From contig NZ_WPCV01000005.1 of NCBI RefSeq assembly GCF_018035235.1, forward strand, positions 768,707 through 832,706: 64,000 nucleotides of DNA, written 5' to 3'. The first letter of the stretch is position 1, and the number at the start of each line of letters is the position of its first letter. A model generated the notes under the pieces. That model had not been told where the DNA came from. It ran no database searches and saw nothing but the letters and a program-made list of their open reading frames with translations. Positions 24,545 through 39,284 of this stretch are shown in pieces. The DNA comes from Citrobacter sp. On2M. GTDB taxonomy: Bacteria; Pseudomonadota; Gammaproteobacteria; Enterobacterales; Enterobacteriaceae. The translations under genes and the position numbers were made by a program.

Positions 24545-26512
24545 TCAATTGCTGGTCAGCGCATGTTGATACTTATGTAGCATCCCACTGAGTCGTTTTA
24601 CCGGCTCGGTAACCTGCGGTGGTGCTTGCCAGATGATTAATTTCTCCTGGTAGATCTCAAGCTCTTCCAGCAACTGACTAAAGTAACGTCGCCGCTTGTC
24701 GTCGTTTCCTGCAGAAATCACGTGATCGGCAGTGCGGCGAAGCTGGCGATGGAATGCGGAGAGATCCTCGTTTACCGGTACCGGCGCATCGCGCAGGCGC
24801 TGATGCGCGATGATCATGGTCAGCGCCAGGCGAAACTTCGCCAGGTCGCCGGGAAATTTGTTCATTAGCAAAAACAGCTGCTGATAAAGCGCCGGAAGAT
24901 GGTTTTCTTTTCGACGAACCACGTTGGTGGTCATCGCAGAAACCGCCGCCGAGACAAACTGGTTGAGCAACACGCGGCCCGTTCTGTCACGAGAGTTATC
25001 ACGCACCAACATAATGACGATAAATGCCAGTACACAGCCAACAATCTGCCCCAGCGCACTGTCAAGAAACTGGCTAAAGTGGAACGTCATCGGGTTATCC
25101 AGCACGATGATATTAATCGTGCTGGCCAGCGCCCCCATCGATCCCAATCGCCTTTTCTGTACCTCGATCCCCAGAAAGAAACCCAGCACCGCCAGGCTCA
25201 GACACAGCAACAACATACTTTGCTGGGTATTAGGGATAATCACCAGGAAATAGAGTGCCCCGAGCGGTAACGCCGCCAATGTGCCGTATATAAAGTCTAT
25301 CGCCACCATACGCGGGTTAGGCAAACGCATTGCCAGAGAGGTAACAACCGCAATCATCACCATTGCACCGCTGCCGGATGTCCAACCGGTCCACAGCCAG
25401 AATAAGGTTCCCAGCACACATGAAAGTGTGGTGCGCCAGAAATTAACCATCGCATGGTGGCGCTCGGCAGATTCCACTTTTACCACCGGTTCACCTTGCA
25501 GGATCTCTTCTTCGATAGCGCTAATTTTGGTGTTGCTGACAACTCCACGTTTAAGTAACAAATAGCGTGTTGCCGCCCCAGCCCAGGTGTAAATTGTGAC
25601 AGGTGTGTCACGTTCTCCGGTCCAGGCAATCACCCTACGCATCCGCTTCAACTGTTTATGGACATCCTGTACCGTTTCAACCGGCGTATCGAACAACTCA
25701 CGGAAGGTATCGGTGATCAATTCTGGTCGGGTGTTCTGAATTAGATAGGTTTCGCAGGACTGCGTGATGAGCGTGAGCGACAACGTATTCAATGCCTTGA
25801 GTCTGCGGTTAGCCCGCACCCAGCGCGAGGACTCCATATTCAGGTTACTACGCATCCCTTCCAGCGCCGCCGTTCGCCTGACTAAATCTCCCCAGGCCTT
25901 GTCCACTTCCTCACTGTCGCCATGCTTAATGCACAGCTGCATAAGCTGATATTGCGCTACCAGCAGGCTATCCAGTTCGACATCAATTTCCTGTTTCACC
26001 GAACGGGGCGAAAAGAGCAGGTCAGCAACAATGGCACAGACAATGCCCATCACAATTTCACTACAGCGTTCGAGCGCAAATTGCGGCGTCAGCAGCGGTT
26101 CAGCCTGAATAGTAATGACGATGATCAGCGCCGTATAGCCTGAAAGCCCCCAGGCATAGGAGTTTTCGATCTTTACTAACGATGAGATCCAGGTACAAAA
26201 ACCGGCCCAGACACAACATACCAGGATCATCAATAGCGGGGCGCGGATCATGCTGATGATAATGATCAGTGCGGCAATACAGCCGATAAATGTCCCGACA
26301 ATACGCAGCATGCCGCGATAGCGGATAGCACCTGAATAAGGTTCTCCACCAGCGGCAAAGGCCGGACCTGCCGCCACAATGGCCGCGGTCAGCACCGCCC
26401 AGCGCGGGGTCTCAAGCTGGAAATGAAAGCCAACGAACAGCGCCAGTACAATCGCGCAGGCCAGTTTTACCGCAAAGCGGATATGCTGATTGGCAATGGA
26501 GAAAATACCCAT
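24545..26512 (-). CDS. aaeB: p-hydroxybenzoic acid efflux pump, inner-membrane subunit
   Basis: FUSC-family transporter exporting aromatic carboxylic acids together with AaeA. 655 residues, as in E. coli. Two blocks of membrane helices (about 15-170 and 365-505) are each followed by a cytoplasmic part. Last gene of aaeXAB; it starts 5 bases after the aaeA stop. Confidence 0.96.
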   Translation of the reverse strand: MGIFSIANQHIRFAVKLACAIVLALFVGFHFQLETPRWAVLTAAIVAAGPAFAAGGEPYSGAIRYRGMLRIVGTFIGCIAALIIIISMIRAPLLMILVCCVWAGFCTWISSLVKIENSYAWGLSGYTALIIVITIQAEPLLTPQFALERCSEIVMGIVCAIVADLLFSPRSVKQEIDVELDSLLVAQYQLMQLCIKHGDSEEVDKAWGDLVRRTAALEGMRSNLNMESSRWVRANRRLKALNTLSLTLITQSCETYLIQNTRPELITDTFRELFDTPVETVQDVHKQLKRMRRVIAWTGERDTPVTIYTWAGAATRYLLLKRGVVSNTKISAIEEEILQGEPVVKVESAERHHAMVNFWRTTLSCVLGTLFWLWTGWTSGSGAMVMIAVVTSLAMRLPNPRMVAIDFIYGTLAALPLGALYFLVIIPNTQQSMLLLCLSLAVLGFFLGIEVQKRRLGSMGALASTINIIVLDNPMTFHFSQFLDSALGQIVGCVLAFIVIMLVRDNSRDRTGRVLLNQFVSAAVSAMTTNVVRRKENHLPALYQQLFLLMNKFPGDLAKFRLALTMIIAHQRLRDAPVPVNEDLSAFHRQLRRTADHVISAGNDDKRRRYFSQLLEELEIYQEKLIIWQAPPQVTEPVKRLSGMLHKYQHALTSN

Positions 26513-26517
26513 CGCGA

Positions 26518-27450
26518 TTAACCAAATTCGCGCAGGCGGTGCGCCATTTTACGGAAGAAAGATTCCTGACTGGCATCGCGATCCTGCTTGCCGGTAATGA
26601 CGACGGTCGCGGTCGTCCCGGCAGGCCACAAGGTTCCCTGCTGCTCATCAAGGCGAATTCGCACCGGCACACGCTGCGCCAGACGTACCCATTCAAGATT
26701 GGAATCAATGGTCGCCATACCCTTGGCGTCCCGCGTGCTGCTGGCATTCGTTACGCCAGCCGCCACACTATCAACAGTCCCCTTCAGCACATTATTACTG
26801 CCAAGCGGGGTGATTTCAGCGCGATACCCAGGACGAACGCCTTCCAGTTTGGTTTCTTCCATATACGCCAGCACATAGAAAGAATGCTGTTTGACTAACG
26901 CCACCGCCGTGGACCCGCGCGTAATAAATTCGCCGCTATAGACGTTCAGGTTAGTCACCCAGCCATCTGCTGGCGCGCGGATAACGGTACGCTCCAGATC
27001 TAATTTCGCCAGGTCGCGGGTCGCTTGTGCCTTCGCAAGCTGGTGTAATACGGTTTGCAGGACGTTGTTTGACTGATCGATCTCTTCACGAGACATGGCC
27101 TGCACGCCAAGTCGGTTACGACGACCGGCCTCCTGGCGTTTTTCCTGCGCCAGAACTTGATAATAAGCGACATCAGCTTCAGCCTGTTCAAGGGCTTTCT
27201 TATAGCGTGGCTGATCGATGGTGAACAGGATCTGATCCTTTTTCACCAGTTGGTTATCATGGATGTTAACGTTGGTAATAAGGCCCGCAACATCCGGCGC
27301 AATGGCGACAACATCGGCGCTGAAACGGGCATCACGCGTCCACGGCGACTCGGTGTAGAACACCCATGCGCGGAAAATGGCGATGAAGGCCAGAATGACC
27401 AGTATCACGGTAATGGCCGTGCGGGAGAGTTTTCTTGTTAGTGTTTTCAC
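26518..27450 (-). CDS. aaeA: p-hydroxybenzoic acid efflux pump, membrane fusion subunit
   Basis: Periplasmic adaptor of the AaeAB pump, 310 residues. Membrane anchor about 12-31, split lipoyl domain around a helical hairpin (about 75-150) and a beta-barrel region. It belongs to the HlyD/EmrA group. Follows aaeX after 7 bases. Confidence 0.96.
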   Translation of the reverse strand: MKTLTRKLSRTAITVILVILAFIAIFRAWVFYTESPWTRDARFSADVVAIAPDVAGLITNVNIHDNQLVKKDQILFTIDQPRYKKALEQAEADVAYYQVLAQEKRQEAGRRNRLGVQAMSREEIDQSNNVLQTVLHQLAKAQATRDLAKLDLERTVIRAPADGWVTNLNVYSGEFITRGSTAVALVKQHSFYVLAYMEETKLEGVRPGYRAEITPLGSNNVLKGTVDSVAAGVTNASSTRDAKGMATIDSNLEWVRLAQRVPVRIRLDEQQGTLWPAGTTATVVITGKQDRDASQESFFRKMAHRLREFG

Positions 27451-27457
27451 TTCAACC

Positions 27458-27661
27458 TCAAACGAACAGGCGCGTTGTTAAGTAGAACAGACAGCAATAC
27501 AGCGCGGTGTTAAACAGAGCCGGATGCCAGACAAAATCATAGATACCAGTCGGAACCAGCACCCGACGCACCAGCCAGAAAATCGCCAGTGACAAAAGTA
27601 ATTCGAAAAAAATCGGTGGGAAGGACAAACCAAACACCACGATAACGGGAAACAGACTCAT
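27458..27661 (-). CDS. aaeX: small membrane protein AaeX
   Basis: 67-residue protein with two hydrophobic segments (about 5-30 and 45-64), DUF1656 family. First gene of aaeXAB. Its function is unknown and it is not needed for efflux in E. coli. Confidence 0.93.
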   Translation of the reverse strand: MSLFPVIVVFGLSFPPIFFELLLSLAIFWLVRRVLVPTGIYDFVWHPALFNTALYCCLFYLTTRLFV

Positions 27662-27811
27662 GTTGACCTTGGTAACGTAAGAGAGTGCAGATGATAGTTT
27701 TTCTAGCGTATGTCACCGCAGAGAAGGGCGAGGATGAGCCAGGCGAGAGCGACATAGCCGTTATTTGAATAATAATATATTAACGTAACTGTTATGCTGT
27801 TATCTATATTA

Positions 27812-27827
27812 TGTGATCTAAATCACT
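27812..27827. promoter_or_regulatory. CRP-like site (also FNR-like core) in the aaeX/aaeR gap
   Basis: TGTGA-TCTAAA-TCACT matches CRP at 9 of 10 positions and also holds TGAT-N4-ATCA, the core of FNR sites. It lies only 19 bases before the aaeR ATG, so it may act on the divergent aaeX promoter or repress aaeR. Confidence 0.6.
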
Positions 27828-27845
27828 TTTAAGTCAGAGTGAACA

Positions 27846-28775
27846 ATGGAACGATTAAAACGTATGTCGGTGTTCGCCAAAGTTGTCGAACTGGGCTCCT
27901 TCACCGCCGCCGCAAGACAGCTACAAATGAGCGTTTCATCAATAAGCCAGACGGTCTCCAAACTGGAAGATGAGTTACAGGTCAAGCTGCTAAACCGCAG
28001 TACGCGCAGCATTGGGCTAACTGAAGCCGGTAAAATTTATTATCAGGGCTGCCGCCGGATGCTGCACGAAGCACAGGATGTTCACGAGCAACTTTATGCC
28101 TTTAACAACACGCCTATCGGTACCCTGCGCATTGGCTGCTCTTCAACTATGGCACAAAATGTCCTCGCCGGGTTGACCGCCACGATGCTGAAAGAGTATC
28201 CGGGATTGACGGTAAATCTGGTAACCGGCATTCCGGCCCCGGATTTAATCGCGGATGGTCTGGACGTAGTTATCCGCGTCGGCGCGTTGCAGGACTCCAG
28301 CCTGTTTTCACGCCGTTTGGGAGCTATGCCGATGGTGGTCTGCGCCGCGAAAAGCTATCTCGCGCAGTTTGGCACCCCGGAGAAACCCGCCGATCTCAGC
28401 AACCACTCGTGGCTGGAATACAGCGTGCGCCCGGATAATGAATTCGAGCTTATCGCTCCGGAGGGCATCTCCACCCGCCTGATCCCAGAGGGGCGCTTCG
28501 TGACTAACGATCCGATGACGCTGGTACGCTGGCTGGCCGCAGGCACGGGCATTGCCTATGTACCGCTGATGTGGGTGATCAATGAGATCAATCGTGGCGA
28601 AGTGGAGATCCTGCTTCCCCGCTACCAGTCGGATCCGCGTCCGGTCTACGCGCTGTATACCGAAAAAGACAAATTGCCACTCAAGGTGCAGGTAGTGATT
28701 AACTATCTGACAGACTATTTTGTCGATGTGGCGAAGCTATTCCAGGGAATGTACGGTCGGGGAAAAGAGAAATAA
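27846..28775 (+). CDS. aaeR: LysR-type regulator of aaeXAB
   Basis: 309-residue LysR-family activator responding to aromatic carboxylic acids. N-terminal HTH about 1-60 (FTAAARQLQMSVSSISQTV). Effector domain from about 90. Divergent from aaeXAB, the normal arrangement. A BIME follows the stop. Confidence 0.95.
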   Translation: MERLKRMSVFAKVVELGSFTAAARQLQMSVSSISQTVSKLEDELQVKLLNRSTRSIGLTEAGKIYYQGCRRMLHEAQDVHEQLYAFNNTPIGTLRIGCSSTMAQNVLAGLTATMLKEYPGLTVNLVTGIPAPDLIADGLDVVIRVGALQDSSLFSRRLGAMPMVVCAAKSYLAQFGTPEKPADLSNHSWLEYSVRPDNEFELIAPEGISTRLIPEGRFVTNDPMTLVRWLAAGTGIAYVPLMWVINEINRGEVEILLPRYQSDPRPVYALYTEKDKLPLKVQVVINYLTDYFVDVAKLFQGMYGRGKEK

Positions 28776-28781
28776 AAAAAG

Positions 28782-28852
28782 TGTAGGCCGGATAAGGCAT
28801 TGACGCCGCATCCGGAAAGGTGCCCGATCGCACTGGTGCTTATCGGGCATAC
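28782..28852. repeat. REP/BIME between aaeR and tldD
   Basis: GCCGGAT (28788) with ATCCGG (28811-28816), then a second hairpin TGCCCGAT / ATCGGGCA (28822-28829, 28843-28850). It sits between the convergent ends of aaeR and tldD. Confidence 0.8.
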
Positions 28853-28861
28853 ATCATGATG

Positions 28862-30325
<1,464 letters not shown>

Positions 30326-30382
30326 TTACTGCGGTAGAAGATCTATGTAGTGAGATTGGGGCAATTACTCGCCCCCGTCAAA

Positions 30383-33300
30383 TCATTGCTGGCTTTCTTT
30401 GCGCGGCTGACGCAGAACTTCGTTGATCTGTGGCTTATCGATCGGACCAGTGATGCGATAGCGCAGAATCGACACTTTGCTCCACAGCGGTCCCAATACC
30501 TTACTGGCAGCAAACACCGCCGCACCAACAATCGGGTTGACGGCAAACGCAGCGGCAACCCCTACGGTGGCAGAAATCTCTGGCGCGACCACCGCTTCCA
30601 TATTCAACTCCCGGCGTACTAGGTTCACCGAGCCTTTCATCGCAATATCGGCTTCCAGACCGTCCACCAGCGTATCATCAGTATGCATCACGCCATCTTT
30701 GATCCACGCCGTGCTGCGAATCGAGTCGAAATAGAAGCCTTCGCTGAAGGTATCGCTGAAATCAAAGCGCAGTTTACGCAGCAACGCATCAAAGCTTAAC
30801 AGGCGTAACAGTTGTCCCGCATGACCGGTACTGAGTTCTGTAAGCTCACCTTTGCCCAGGCGGGTACGCAAAATGCCATTCAGCGAAGCTAAATCTGGAT
30901 CCCACGGCGGGTTACGCCAGTGCAGATCGTACTCAACGTTGAACGAAGAGTTGCGAATCGGGGTCGATACGCCAAAGAAGTTGGCCGCGGAGTCAATTTT
31001 ATTGCCACTCAGTTTACCCTTCAGCGACGTCCGCTCCTTGCCCGGCGCATTCACCCACACGCCGTCGGTGGTCAGTCTGGCAAAACCGGTATCCAACAGG
31101 CCGTTACTCAAGGTGAGCGTGTCGCCTTTAATCGCGACATCGGCGTCAATGCGACCGTATTTCTGTCCCCACATCCAGCACTCGGCACAGCGTAGTTGAA
31201 GATCCGGCCAGCCACGGAAGCTGACGTTGTCGATGGTGGAAAACGGCGAAGCGGGCGTACTATTCGGTGACGGTTTTGCCGCACTTGGGTTGTAATAAAG
31301 ATACTTAATATTGGCCAGCCACGGCGCGTTATTGCGCATCGCCAGCGTGGCGTTAATTTCGCGGCCCTGCGCCTGCACGGTGGAGCCATTGATTGACGGC
31401 TCAGACACAATACTTAAATTATTCCACTGCTGGCCACCCAGGGATAACGCTGGCGTACGTACCGTGATGCGCTGAGGGAAGTTGGCGTTGGTCCCAACGT
31501 TATCCGCAGCACCTTTCTGGAACAAAGCCAGCCATTGCGCCCCATCCATAGGGGGAAGATTAAGCTCAATGCCTTGTTGATCGGGTAACGCGGGCACGGT
31601 ACGGCTTTCCGACGTCCAGATTGCGCGGTCAAGCGTCAGTTTCTGATTCAGCAACCAGCGGCTGTTAAAGTGATTCTTACTGCCCGCGTTGCCGGTCAGA
31701 TCAAAACTGCGCAGATTGCCGTTGGCCTTAACGTTAACCGGCAACGCCTCACCGGCAGCCTTATTCAGGGGAGAAGGTAAGTGACTACTTACATTCTTCA
31801 GGTCGCCTTTTATCTCTATGTCGTAAGTCGGCCCCGCATGATACGGGAGATCGATACCTACCTTGCCATTCCACGCCATGCTGCCGCTTAACGCATCGTT
31901 GACCTGCGCCGGTAAAATCCCCATACGGGTTGGCTGCCAGTCACCTTGCAGATTCACGGCTACCTGATAGGCTTTCGCCCCTTCGGTCGTGGAAAAGTCG
32001 ACGTTCAGCGGCTGATTAAACCAGTTCGCCGTCATCGGCTCGCTCTTTAAATCGCCATTGATAAAGCTGAATTTACCGTTCAAATTCTTCAGCGTGCTGT
32101 CGAGCGGTTTAATAAACAGGCTGTTATTACGAAGGTTGACATCACCTTTCGCGGTAACCAGCGAGCCGTCTAGCGGAATATCCAGATGTAAGCGAGCATT
32201 CACATCGCCGTCAATCTGCAACTGCTCTAGCGTGGCGCCGAGGGAATCCTTCAGCGGCGTCTCATCAAAATAAGGTCCGACCGCCTTGCCTGGTCCGTTA
32301 ATATCGGCATCAATCAGCAGTTTTTCTTTGGCATAGTCGGGGATATTGGCCGTCAGATTACTGGCCTTCACGCCGCCCAGATTAACGCTATCCGTCTTCA
32401 TCCACAGACCGTCGTTAATGAAATTCAGTTCAATATTGAGGTCAGTAAGCGCAGGCCAGTCGGGCTGGAAAGCAAATTTCGCGTTGCGTAGCGGCACCAG
32501 GACCTGAAATTGCCCCTCATTATGCAGATACGGGAACAGATGCGGGTTACCGCCATACACCAGCGTGGCGTTATCCGCTTCGCCGCCCTGAATAGCGCCA
32601 CTGAGGTAGTCAACCAGGTCTTTGCCCATCAGATTTTCCGGGAAGTAGCGCCAGGCTTGGGAGCCGTCGTCGGTGCTGATGCCAGCCAGAATACCTAACC
32701 ACGGTTCATCTCCAGTGGGTTGCAGATAGCGAAAACCACCGCGCGCACGTACCGCTTTCGCTTTCACATCAATGTTGCGCCCGTCTAACTGAAAGCCTTT
32801 CTCATTCTTCAGCCAGCTTAGCGTCGCCACGCCGTTCTCTATTTCCAGCGGTGCGCGGAAAACGGTTTCGTACGGCATTTTAGCTTGCTTCATCGAAGCG
32901 GTGAGTGCACCATTTTCAACGCTGCCCGCAAGCGTACCGGAGAAATGCTCAGCCCCTGGTAGCAGCTTCCACTGTTTCCAGGCCAGATTGCTCCACGAGG
33001 ACTGGAAGCGAGTTTTTTCTGTCGCCTGCAGTGGGATATCCAACGCCAGCACATCTATCTTTCCGCTCGGCTGCGTGGCCCGCCAGATATCACCCAGTGC
33101 AGGCGATATCCTGGCCGCCATCGGGCGCAGCCCCTCCAACCCAGCCAATTCCAGGTTACTGGCACGAATGCGTAACTCATCACTGCGTTTATGATTCTCA
33201 CCACCGACTTCCTGCTCAGGGACCCAGGCCAGCGTTAATGCCCCGCTCGGCCAGGGTTTATCGTCCATGGTGATACGGGTGTCAGGGATCGAGAATTGCC

Positions 33301-34183
33301 AGCCCGGTCCTTCATGGGTAATGTGCGCCGTCAGGTTATCGACAGAGAGCGTGTGAGTATGCTCATCACCCAGCCAACTTGCCCCGCCTTTTTTCAGCCA
33401 GACATCACCGCCGGAAACGACCCCTTTGCTAATCGTCATCCAGGCTTCCAGGCTGAAACGCGCAGTTTGCAGCGCAACATTATCCTGCATCCATTTACTC
33501 AGCCACGGTTTGACGTCGATGTCATCGGCTTGCAGCCAGACCCGACCGTTATTCAACAGCCCGTCATCGTCGCGCAAATCCATACGCACCTGCATAACAC
33601 CGTGCTGCCCGGTCAGACTGGAGAGACTGACCAGGCCCTCTGCACGATGGCGGTTTTTACCGTTCAGCCAGGTAAGCTGTGGGATCGCCAGTTCTGCACG
33701 CTGGCCAGAGAGGGTTAAGAAACTAATCTGGCTGTCGCGCAGATCGAAATGATCAAACTGACGCAGAAAGAGATCGCTGAGGTGGCCGGCTTCAATTCCG
33801 TCACCGCTTTCACTGTGCTGGATGGGGGTATTGATGCGCAGTTGCAATTGCCAAAAGGTGAGGTCGCGGAACTGCCAGCGCATGTGCAGTAAGCTTTGCC
33901 AGACATCCAGCGCTAACGTGACGCGCTTTACCGAAAATTCGCCACCGTCTTTTAGCTGCGCATGGATATCGCGCGCTTCAAGCGTAGGACCGAAATTTTG
34001 CCAACTTGCGGAAAGCTCACTGGCGGAAACCGGCAGACCGGTGGCGGATTCAATCTTGCCAAGGATGACAGGCCGCCAACTGTCAAGATGAGGTAGCGCC
34101 AGGCGCAGCCCACTGACCAGCAGCGCTGCGATGACAACGAATGCGGCTCCAGTGAGCAGTAATATCCCCGGCAATCGCCTCAC
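30383..34183 (-). CDS. yhdP: AsmA-like envelope protein YhdP
   Basis: Large inner-membrane-anchored periplasmic protein that helps move phospholipids to the outer membrane together with TamB and YdbH. 1266 residues, the E. coli length. N-terminal helix about 5-27, then a long beta-strand-rich body and the DUF3971/AsmA C-terminus. The GTG at 34183 is chosen because AAGGAGAGG sits 4 bases upstream; the TTG seven codons earlier would place that ribosome binding site inside the gene. Confidence 0.95.
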   Translation of the reverse strand: MRRLPGILLLTGAAFVVIAALLVSGLRLALPHLDSWRPVILGKIESATGLPVSASELSASWQNFGPTLEARDIHAQLKDGGEFSVKRVTLALDVWQSLLHMRWQFRDLTFWQLQLRINTPIQHSESGDGIEAGHLSDLFLRQFDHFDLRDSQISFLTLSGQRAELAIPQLTWLNGKNRHRAEGLVSLSSLTGQHGVMQVRMDLRDDDGLLNNGRVWLQADDIDVKPWLSKWMQDNVALQTARFSLEAWMTISKGVVSGGDVWLKKGGASWLGDEHTHTLSVDNLTAHITHEGPGWQFSIPDTRITMDDKPWPSGALTLAWVPEQEVGGENHKRSDELRIRASNLELAGLEGLRPMAARISPALGDIWRATQPSGKIDVLALDIPLQATEKTRFQSSWSNLAWKQWKLLPGAEHFSGTLAGSVENGALTASMKQAKMPYETVFRAPLEIENGVATLSWLKNEKGFQLDGRNIDVKAKAVRARGGFRYLQPTGDEPWLGILAGISTDDGSQAWRYFPENLMGKDLVDYLSGAIQGGEADNATLVYGGNPHLFPYLHNEGQFQVLVPLRNAKFAFQPDWPALTDLNIELNFINDGLWMKTDSVNLGGVKASNLTANIPDYAKEKLLIDADINGPGKAVGPYFDETPLKDSLGATLEQLQIDGDVNARLHLDIPLDGSLVTAKGDVNLRNNSLFIKPLDSTLKNLNGKFSFINGDLKSEPMTANWFNQPLNVDFSTTEGAKAYQVAVNLQGDWQPTRMGILPAQVNDALSGSMAWNGKVGIDLPYHAGPTYDIEIKGDLKNVSSHLPSPLNKAAGEALPVNVKANGNLRSFDLTGNAGSKNHFNSRWLLNQKLTLDRAIWTSESRTVPALPDQQGIELNLPPMDGAQWLALFQKGAADNVGTNANFPQRITVRTPALSLGGQQWNNLSIVSEPSINGSTVQAQGREINATLAMRNNAPWLANIKYLYYNPSAAKPSPNSTPASPFSTIDNVSFRGWPDLQLRCAECWMWGQKYGRIDADVAIKGDTLTLSNGLLDTGFARLTTDGVWVNAPGKERTSLKGKLSGNKIDSAANFFGVSTPIRNSSFNVEYDLHWRNPPWDPDLASLNGILRTRLGKGELTELSTGHAGQLLRLLSFDALLRKLRFDFSDTFSEGFYFDSIRSTAWIKDGVMHTDDTLVDGLEADIAMKGSVNLVRRELNMEAVVAPEISATVGVAAAFAVNPIVGAAVFAASKVLGPLWSKVSILRYRITGPIDKPQINEVLRQPRKESQQ

Positions 34184-34228
34184 GCGCCTCTCCTTGTCTA
34201 CCAAAAAATGTGACTCACAAAACCGTGT

Positions 34229-34261
34229 TGCCGGATGGCGGCGTGAACGCCTGCTCCGGCC
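34229..34261. repeat. REP element between rng and yhdP
   Basis: GCCGGA (34230-34235) with TCCGGC (34255-34260) and an inner GGCGT / ACGCC pairing. Single REP in the 114-base gap between rng and yhdP. Confidence 0.8.
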
Positions 34262-34297
34262 TGCGAGGTATCGCCATCAGGCGTTTACCAGGCCAGA

Positions 34298-35767
34298 TTA
34301 CATCATGACGACGTCGAACTGCTCCTGGTTATACAGCGGTTCAATTTGAACCTTGACCTGCTTGCCGACAAAGATTTCAACTTCCGCCAACGCATGAGAC
34401 TCCTCCCCCTTCAGGGCTTCAGCCACCGCCGGAGAGGCATATACCAGGAAACGATCGGATTCATATGCATGGTGAACGCGCACAATTTCACGCATGATTT
34501 CATAGCACACGGTTTCCACCGTTTTCACCGTGCCGCGCCCATGGCAGGTCGGACACTCGTTGCACAACACATGTTCCACGCTTTCGCGCGTGCGTTTGCG
34601 CGTCATCTCTACCAGACCCAGCTGTGAAAAACCGTTGATGCTGGTTTTTACGCGATCCTTGCTCAGAGCCTGCTCCAGAGAGTGCAGCACCCGGCGACGG
34701 TGGTCTTCATTATTCATGTCGATAAAATCGATAATAATAATGCCGCCGAGGTTACGCAGACGCAGCTGACGGGCAATAGCCTGCGTTGCTTCAATATTAG
34801 TATTAAAGATAGTGTCGTCGAGATTACGATGCCCAACAAACGCGCCAGTATTAATATCGACGGTGGTCATCGCTTCAGTCTGGTCGATAACCAGATAACC
34901 ACCTGACTTGAGTTCAACTTTACGCTCCAGCGCACGTTGGATTTCATTCTCAACGTCAAACAGATCAAAGATAGGCTGGCGACCGCTGTAATGCTCAAGC
35001 TTACTGGTCATTTCAGGCATATATTCAGCCGTGAATTCCATTAACGCTTCGTACGTCAGGCGGGAGTCGACGCGGATCCGATCAAGCTGGGCGTCAGCAA
35101 AATCGCGCAACACGCGCTGCGCGAGCGCCAGCTCACCGTACATTTGATAGCGCGTTTGCGGGCGTTTCTTACGTTCCATGACTTTCGTCCAGACACGCTT
35201 CAGGTAGGCCGCATCCGAAGCCAGATCTTCTTCGCAGACGCCTTCTGCCGCCGTACGAATAATGAATCCGCCCTGCTCATCGCAGTAATCCGCCACCACT
35301 TTTTTCAGGCGTTCGCGTTCAATTTCGCTTTCGATACGTTGGGAAACGCCAACGTGCGACGCCCCCGGCATAAAGACGAGATAACGGGAAGGCAGCGTGA
35401 TATCCGTGGTAAGACGGGCGCCTTTAGTACCCAACGGATCTTTTACTACCTGCACCATCAGGTCCTGACCCTGGCGCACCAGTTCAGAGATGTCGCGCAC
35501 GGTGAACTGTTTTTGTTCTTCACCCGCCACGCATTCGGTGTGCGGCATGATGTCCGAAGCGTGAAGAAATGCGGCTTTATCAAGCCCAATATCTACAAAA
35601 GCCGCCTGCATACCCGGAAGTACACGACTTACACGACCTTTGTAGATATTGCCTACGATTCCGCGTCGCGCCTCACGTTCAATATGAATTTCCTGCAGAA
35701 TACCACCATCAATGTAAGCCACCCGTGTTTCCGATGGCGTTACGTTTACCAACAATTCAGCCGTCAT
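34298..35767 (-). CDS. rng: ribonuclease G
   Basis: Endoribonuclease of the RNase E/G family; it matures the 16S rRNA 5' end and degrades some mRNAs. 489 residues from the ATG at 35767 (MTAELLV). S1 RNA-binding domain about 35-128, catalytic DNase I-like domain with TVDINTG and IIDFIDM carrying the Asp residues, and a CPTCHGRG zinc link near residue 404. Its start overlaps the end of yhdE by 11 bases. Confidence 0.97.
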   Translation of the reverse strand: MTAELLVNVTPSETRVAYIDGGILQEIHIEREARRGIVGNIYKGRVSRVLPGMQAAFVDIGLDKAAFLHASDIMPHTECVAGEEQKQFTVRDISELVRQGQDLMVQVVKDPLGTKGARLTTDITLPSRYLVFMPGASHVGVSQRIESEIERERLKKVVADYCDEQGGFIIRTAAEGVCEEDLASDAAYLKRVWTKVMERKKRPQTRYQMYGELALAQRVLRDFADAQLDRIRVDSRLTYEALMEFTAEYMPEMTSKLEHYSGRQPIFDLFDVENEIQRALERKVELKSGGYLVIDQTEAMTTVDINTGAFVGHRNLDDTIFNTNIEATQAIARQLRLRNLGGIIIIDFIDMNNEDHRRRVLHSLEQALSKDRVKTSINGFSQLGLVEMTRKRTRESVEHVLCNECPTCHGRGTVKTVETVCYEIMREIVRVHHAYESDRFLVYASPAVAEALKGEESHALAEVEIFVGKQVKVQIEPLYNQEQFDVVMM

Positions 35768-36350
35768 GTTTATCCCTTTTATCACGCAGTGCGTTAAAAT
35801 TGGTCAGCAACTCATACGTTTCTACCAGCGGTAAGCCGACTACGGCGTGATAGCTGCCATTGATCTTCCTGACAAAACAGCCACCCAACCCTTGAATACC
35901 GTATGCACCTGCTTTATCCATTGGTTCACCGCTGGCAACATAACCCGCGATGTCCTCATCGGTTAGTGCTCTGAACGTCACTTCCGTCATCACCAGACAG
36001 TCCAGACTGTGCTGGCGATCGGCCAATGCTACGGCGGTCATGACCTGATGCGTTTTGCCCGACAGTTTACGCAGCATTGCAGCGGCATGGTCGGCGTCAT
36101 GTGGTTTTTCCAGCACCTCGCCATTAAGGATAACAATGGTATCCGCCCCCAATACCGGCAAATCGCGCGCGGCCAGCGCCACGCCAGCCTGCGCTTTTTC
36201 GCGCGCCAGACGCGAAACATACTGCTGCGCACTTTCCTGCGGGTGGCGCTGTTCTTCAATTCCAGGAACCAGCCGTTCAAACGTAACACCAAGCTGAGCA
36301 AGCAACTCCTGGCGACGTGGAGAACCTGAAGCAAGATACAGAGTATTCAT
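35757..36350 (-). CDS. yhdE: dTTP/UTP pyrophosphatase, Maf family
   Basis: House-cleaning nucleotide pyrophosphatase, 197 residues as in E. coli YhdE. SGSPRR motif at 8-13 and LGADTIV near residue 70 mark the Maf active site. Lies between mreD (8 bases) and rng (11-base overlap), so it is part of the mre operon transcript. Confidence 0.95.
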   Translation of the reverse strand: MNTLYLASGSPRRQELLAQLGVTFERLVPGIEEQRHPQESAQQYVSRLAREKAQAGVALAARDLPVLGADTIVILNGEVLEKPHDADHAAAMLRKLSGKTHQVMTAVALADRQHSLDCLVMTEVTFRALTDEDIAGYVASGEPMDKAGAYGIQGLGGCFVRKINGSYHAVVGLPLVETYELLTNFNALRDKRDKHDG

Positions 36351-36358
36351 ATCAACCT

Positions 36359-36847
<489 letters not shown>

Positions 36848-37870
36848 TTACTGTCCTCCCGGCTTACGCGGAGCAGGCTGTGGCGATGTGGTATCCGCAG
36901 GCGCAGGAGTCACGCCTGTTGCAGGAGCTGGCATGGGCGCAGGCGGTCCCATTGCTTCAGGTGCAGGCAGAACTTGCGGCATCATTTGCATCAGACGTTC
37001 ATTGGCAACACGGTGCACTTCTTCTGGCGTCATCGGATTTGCGCCATTGCGATCGGCACCCCACAACAGCAGCAGATAGCGCAGACGCTGCAGACCGGCG
37101 GTCGGGCGCGCCTGAATCACGGTATATGCGCGCTGCGTGTCCAGCTTAACCGATGAAACGACACCGACCGGATAACCTTCAGGGAAACGTCCGCCCAGGC
37201 CCGAGGTAACCAGCACATCGCCAACGCGAATGTCGGTATTGGCCGGCAGATGTTCGAGCTGAAGATCGTCGGTGCAGCCGTTACCCGCAGCGATCACGCG
37301 AATATCATTACGCAGGACCTGGATCGGTAGTGCATGCGTCGCGTCGCAAATCAGCAGCACGCGGCTGGTCAGTTTAGCCACAGCAACGACCTGACCCACA
37401 ACGCCTTTGTCGCTAATAACCGGCTGACCTTCATAGACGCCGTTAACGCTCCCTTTGTCGATCACGACCTGATCGCTGTAAGGGTCATTAACCGTTGAGA
37501 TGACCTGCGTCACCATCTTTTGTTCGTCCTGACGTAGCGGCGATCCCAGCAGCTCGCGCAATCGCGCGTTCTCCTGTTTATATTGCCCCAACATCAGCAG
37601 CTCGCTGTTTTTCAGCAGCAGTTCCTGACGCAACGCCCGGTTTTCAAGTTCGAGTTGATCGCGCGAAGCCAGCGTTTGTGAAACGCCGTCGAGTAATTCA
37701 CGGGGAGCATTTGAGATAAAGTAGAAAGGACTGACGGCGGTATCCATGTACGTTCGGATTTGACTAAACGTACCCAGGCGGCTGTCGGCAATAATAACGC
37801 CGAGCGCCACCAGCACCGCCAGAATAAGGCGAATCTGTAGCGACGGGCCACGGCTAAAAATTGGCTTCAT
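36848..37870 (-). CDS. mreC: rod-shape protein MreC
   Basis: Periplasmic scaffold linking MreB to the peptidoglycan synthases. 340 residues, shorter than the 367 of E. coli because the Pro/Ala-rich C-terminal tail is shorter. Membrane helix about 13-32, coiled coil about 65-110, then the beta-domain. Follows mreB after 64 bases. Confidence 0.95.
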   Translation of the reverse strand: MKPIFSRGPSLQIRLILAVLVALGVIIADSRLGTFSQIRTYMDTAVSPFYFISNAPRELLDGVSQTLASRDQLELENRALRQELLLKNSELLMLGQYKQENARLRELLGSPLRQDEQKMVTQVISTVNDPYSDQVVIDKGSVNGVYEGQPVISDKGVVGQVVAVAKLTSRVLLICDATHALPIQVLRNDIRVIAAGNGCTDDLQLEHLPANTDIRVGDVLVTSGLGGRFPEGYPVGVVSSVKLDTQRAYTVIQARPTAGLQRLRYLLLLWGADRNGANPMTPEEVHRVANERLMQMMPQVLPAPEAMGPPAPMPAPATGVTPAPADTTSPQPAPRKPGGQ

Positions 37871-37934
37871 AGTCTATGCGTATTCTCGTATCAGAGCGGA
37901 AGGGCAACCCGCGGGCTACCCAGCCTGCATCCGA

Positions 37935-39284
<1,350 letters not shown>

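Noticed and set aside
24899..25270. Antisense frames within aaeB
   Set aside because: Shadows of a conserved membrane protein gene.
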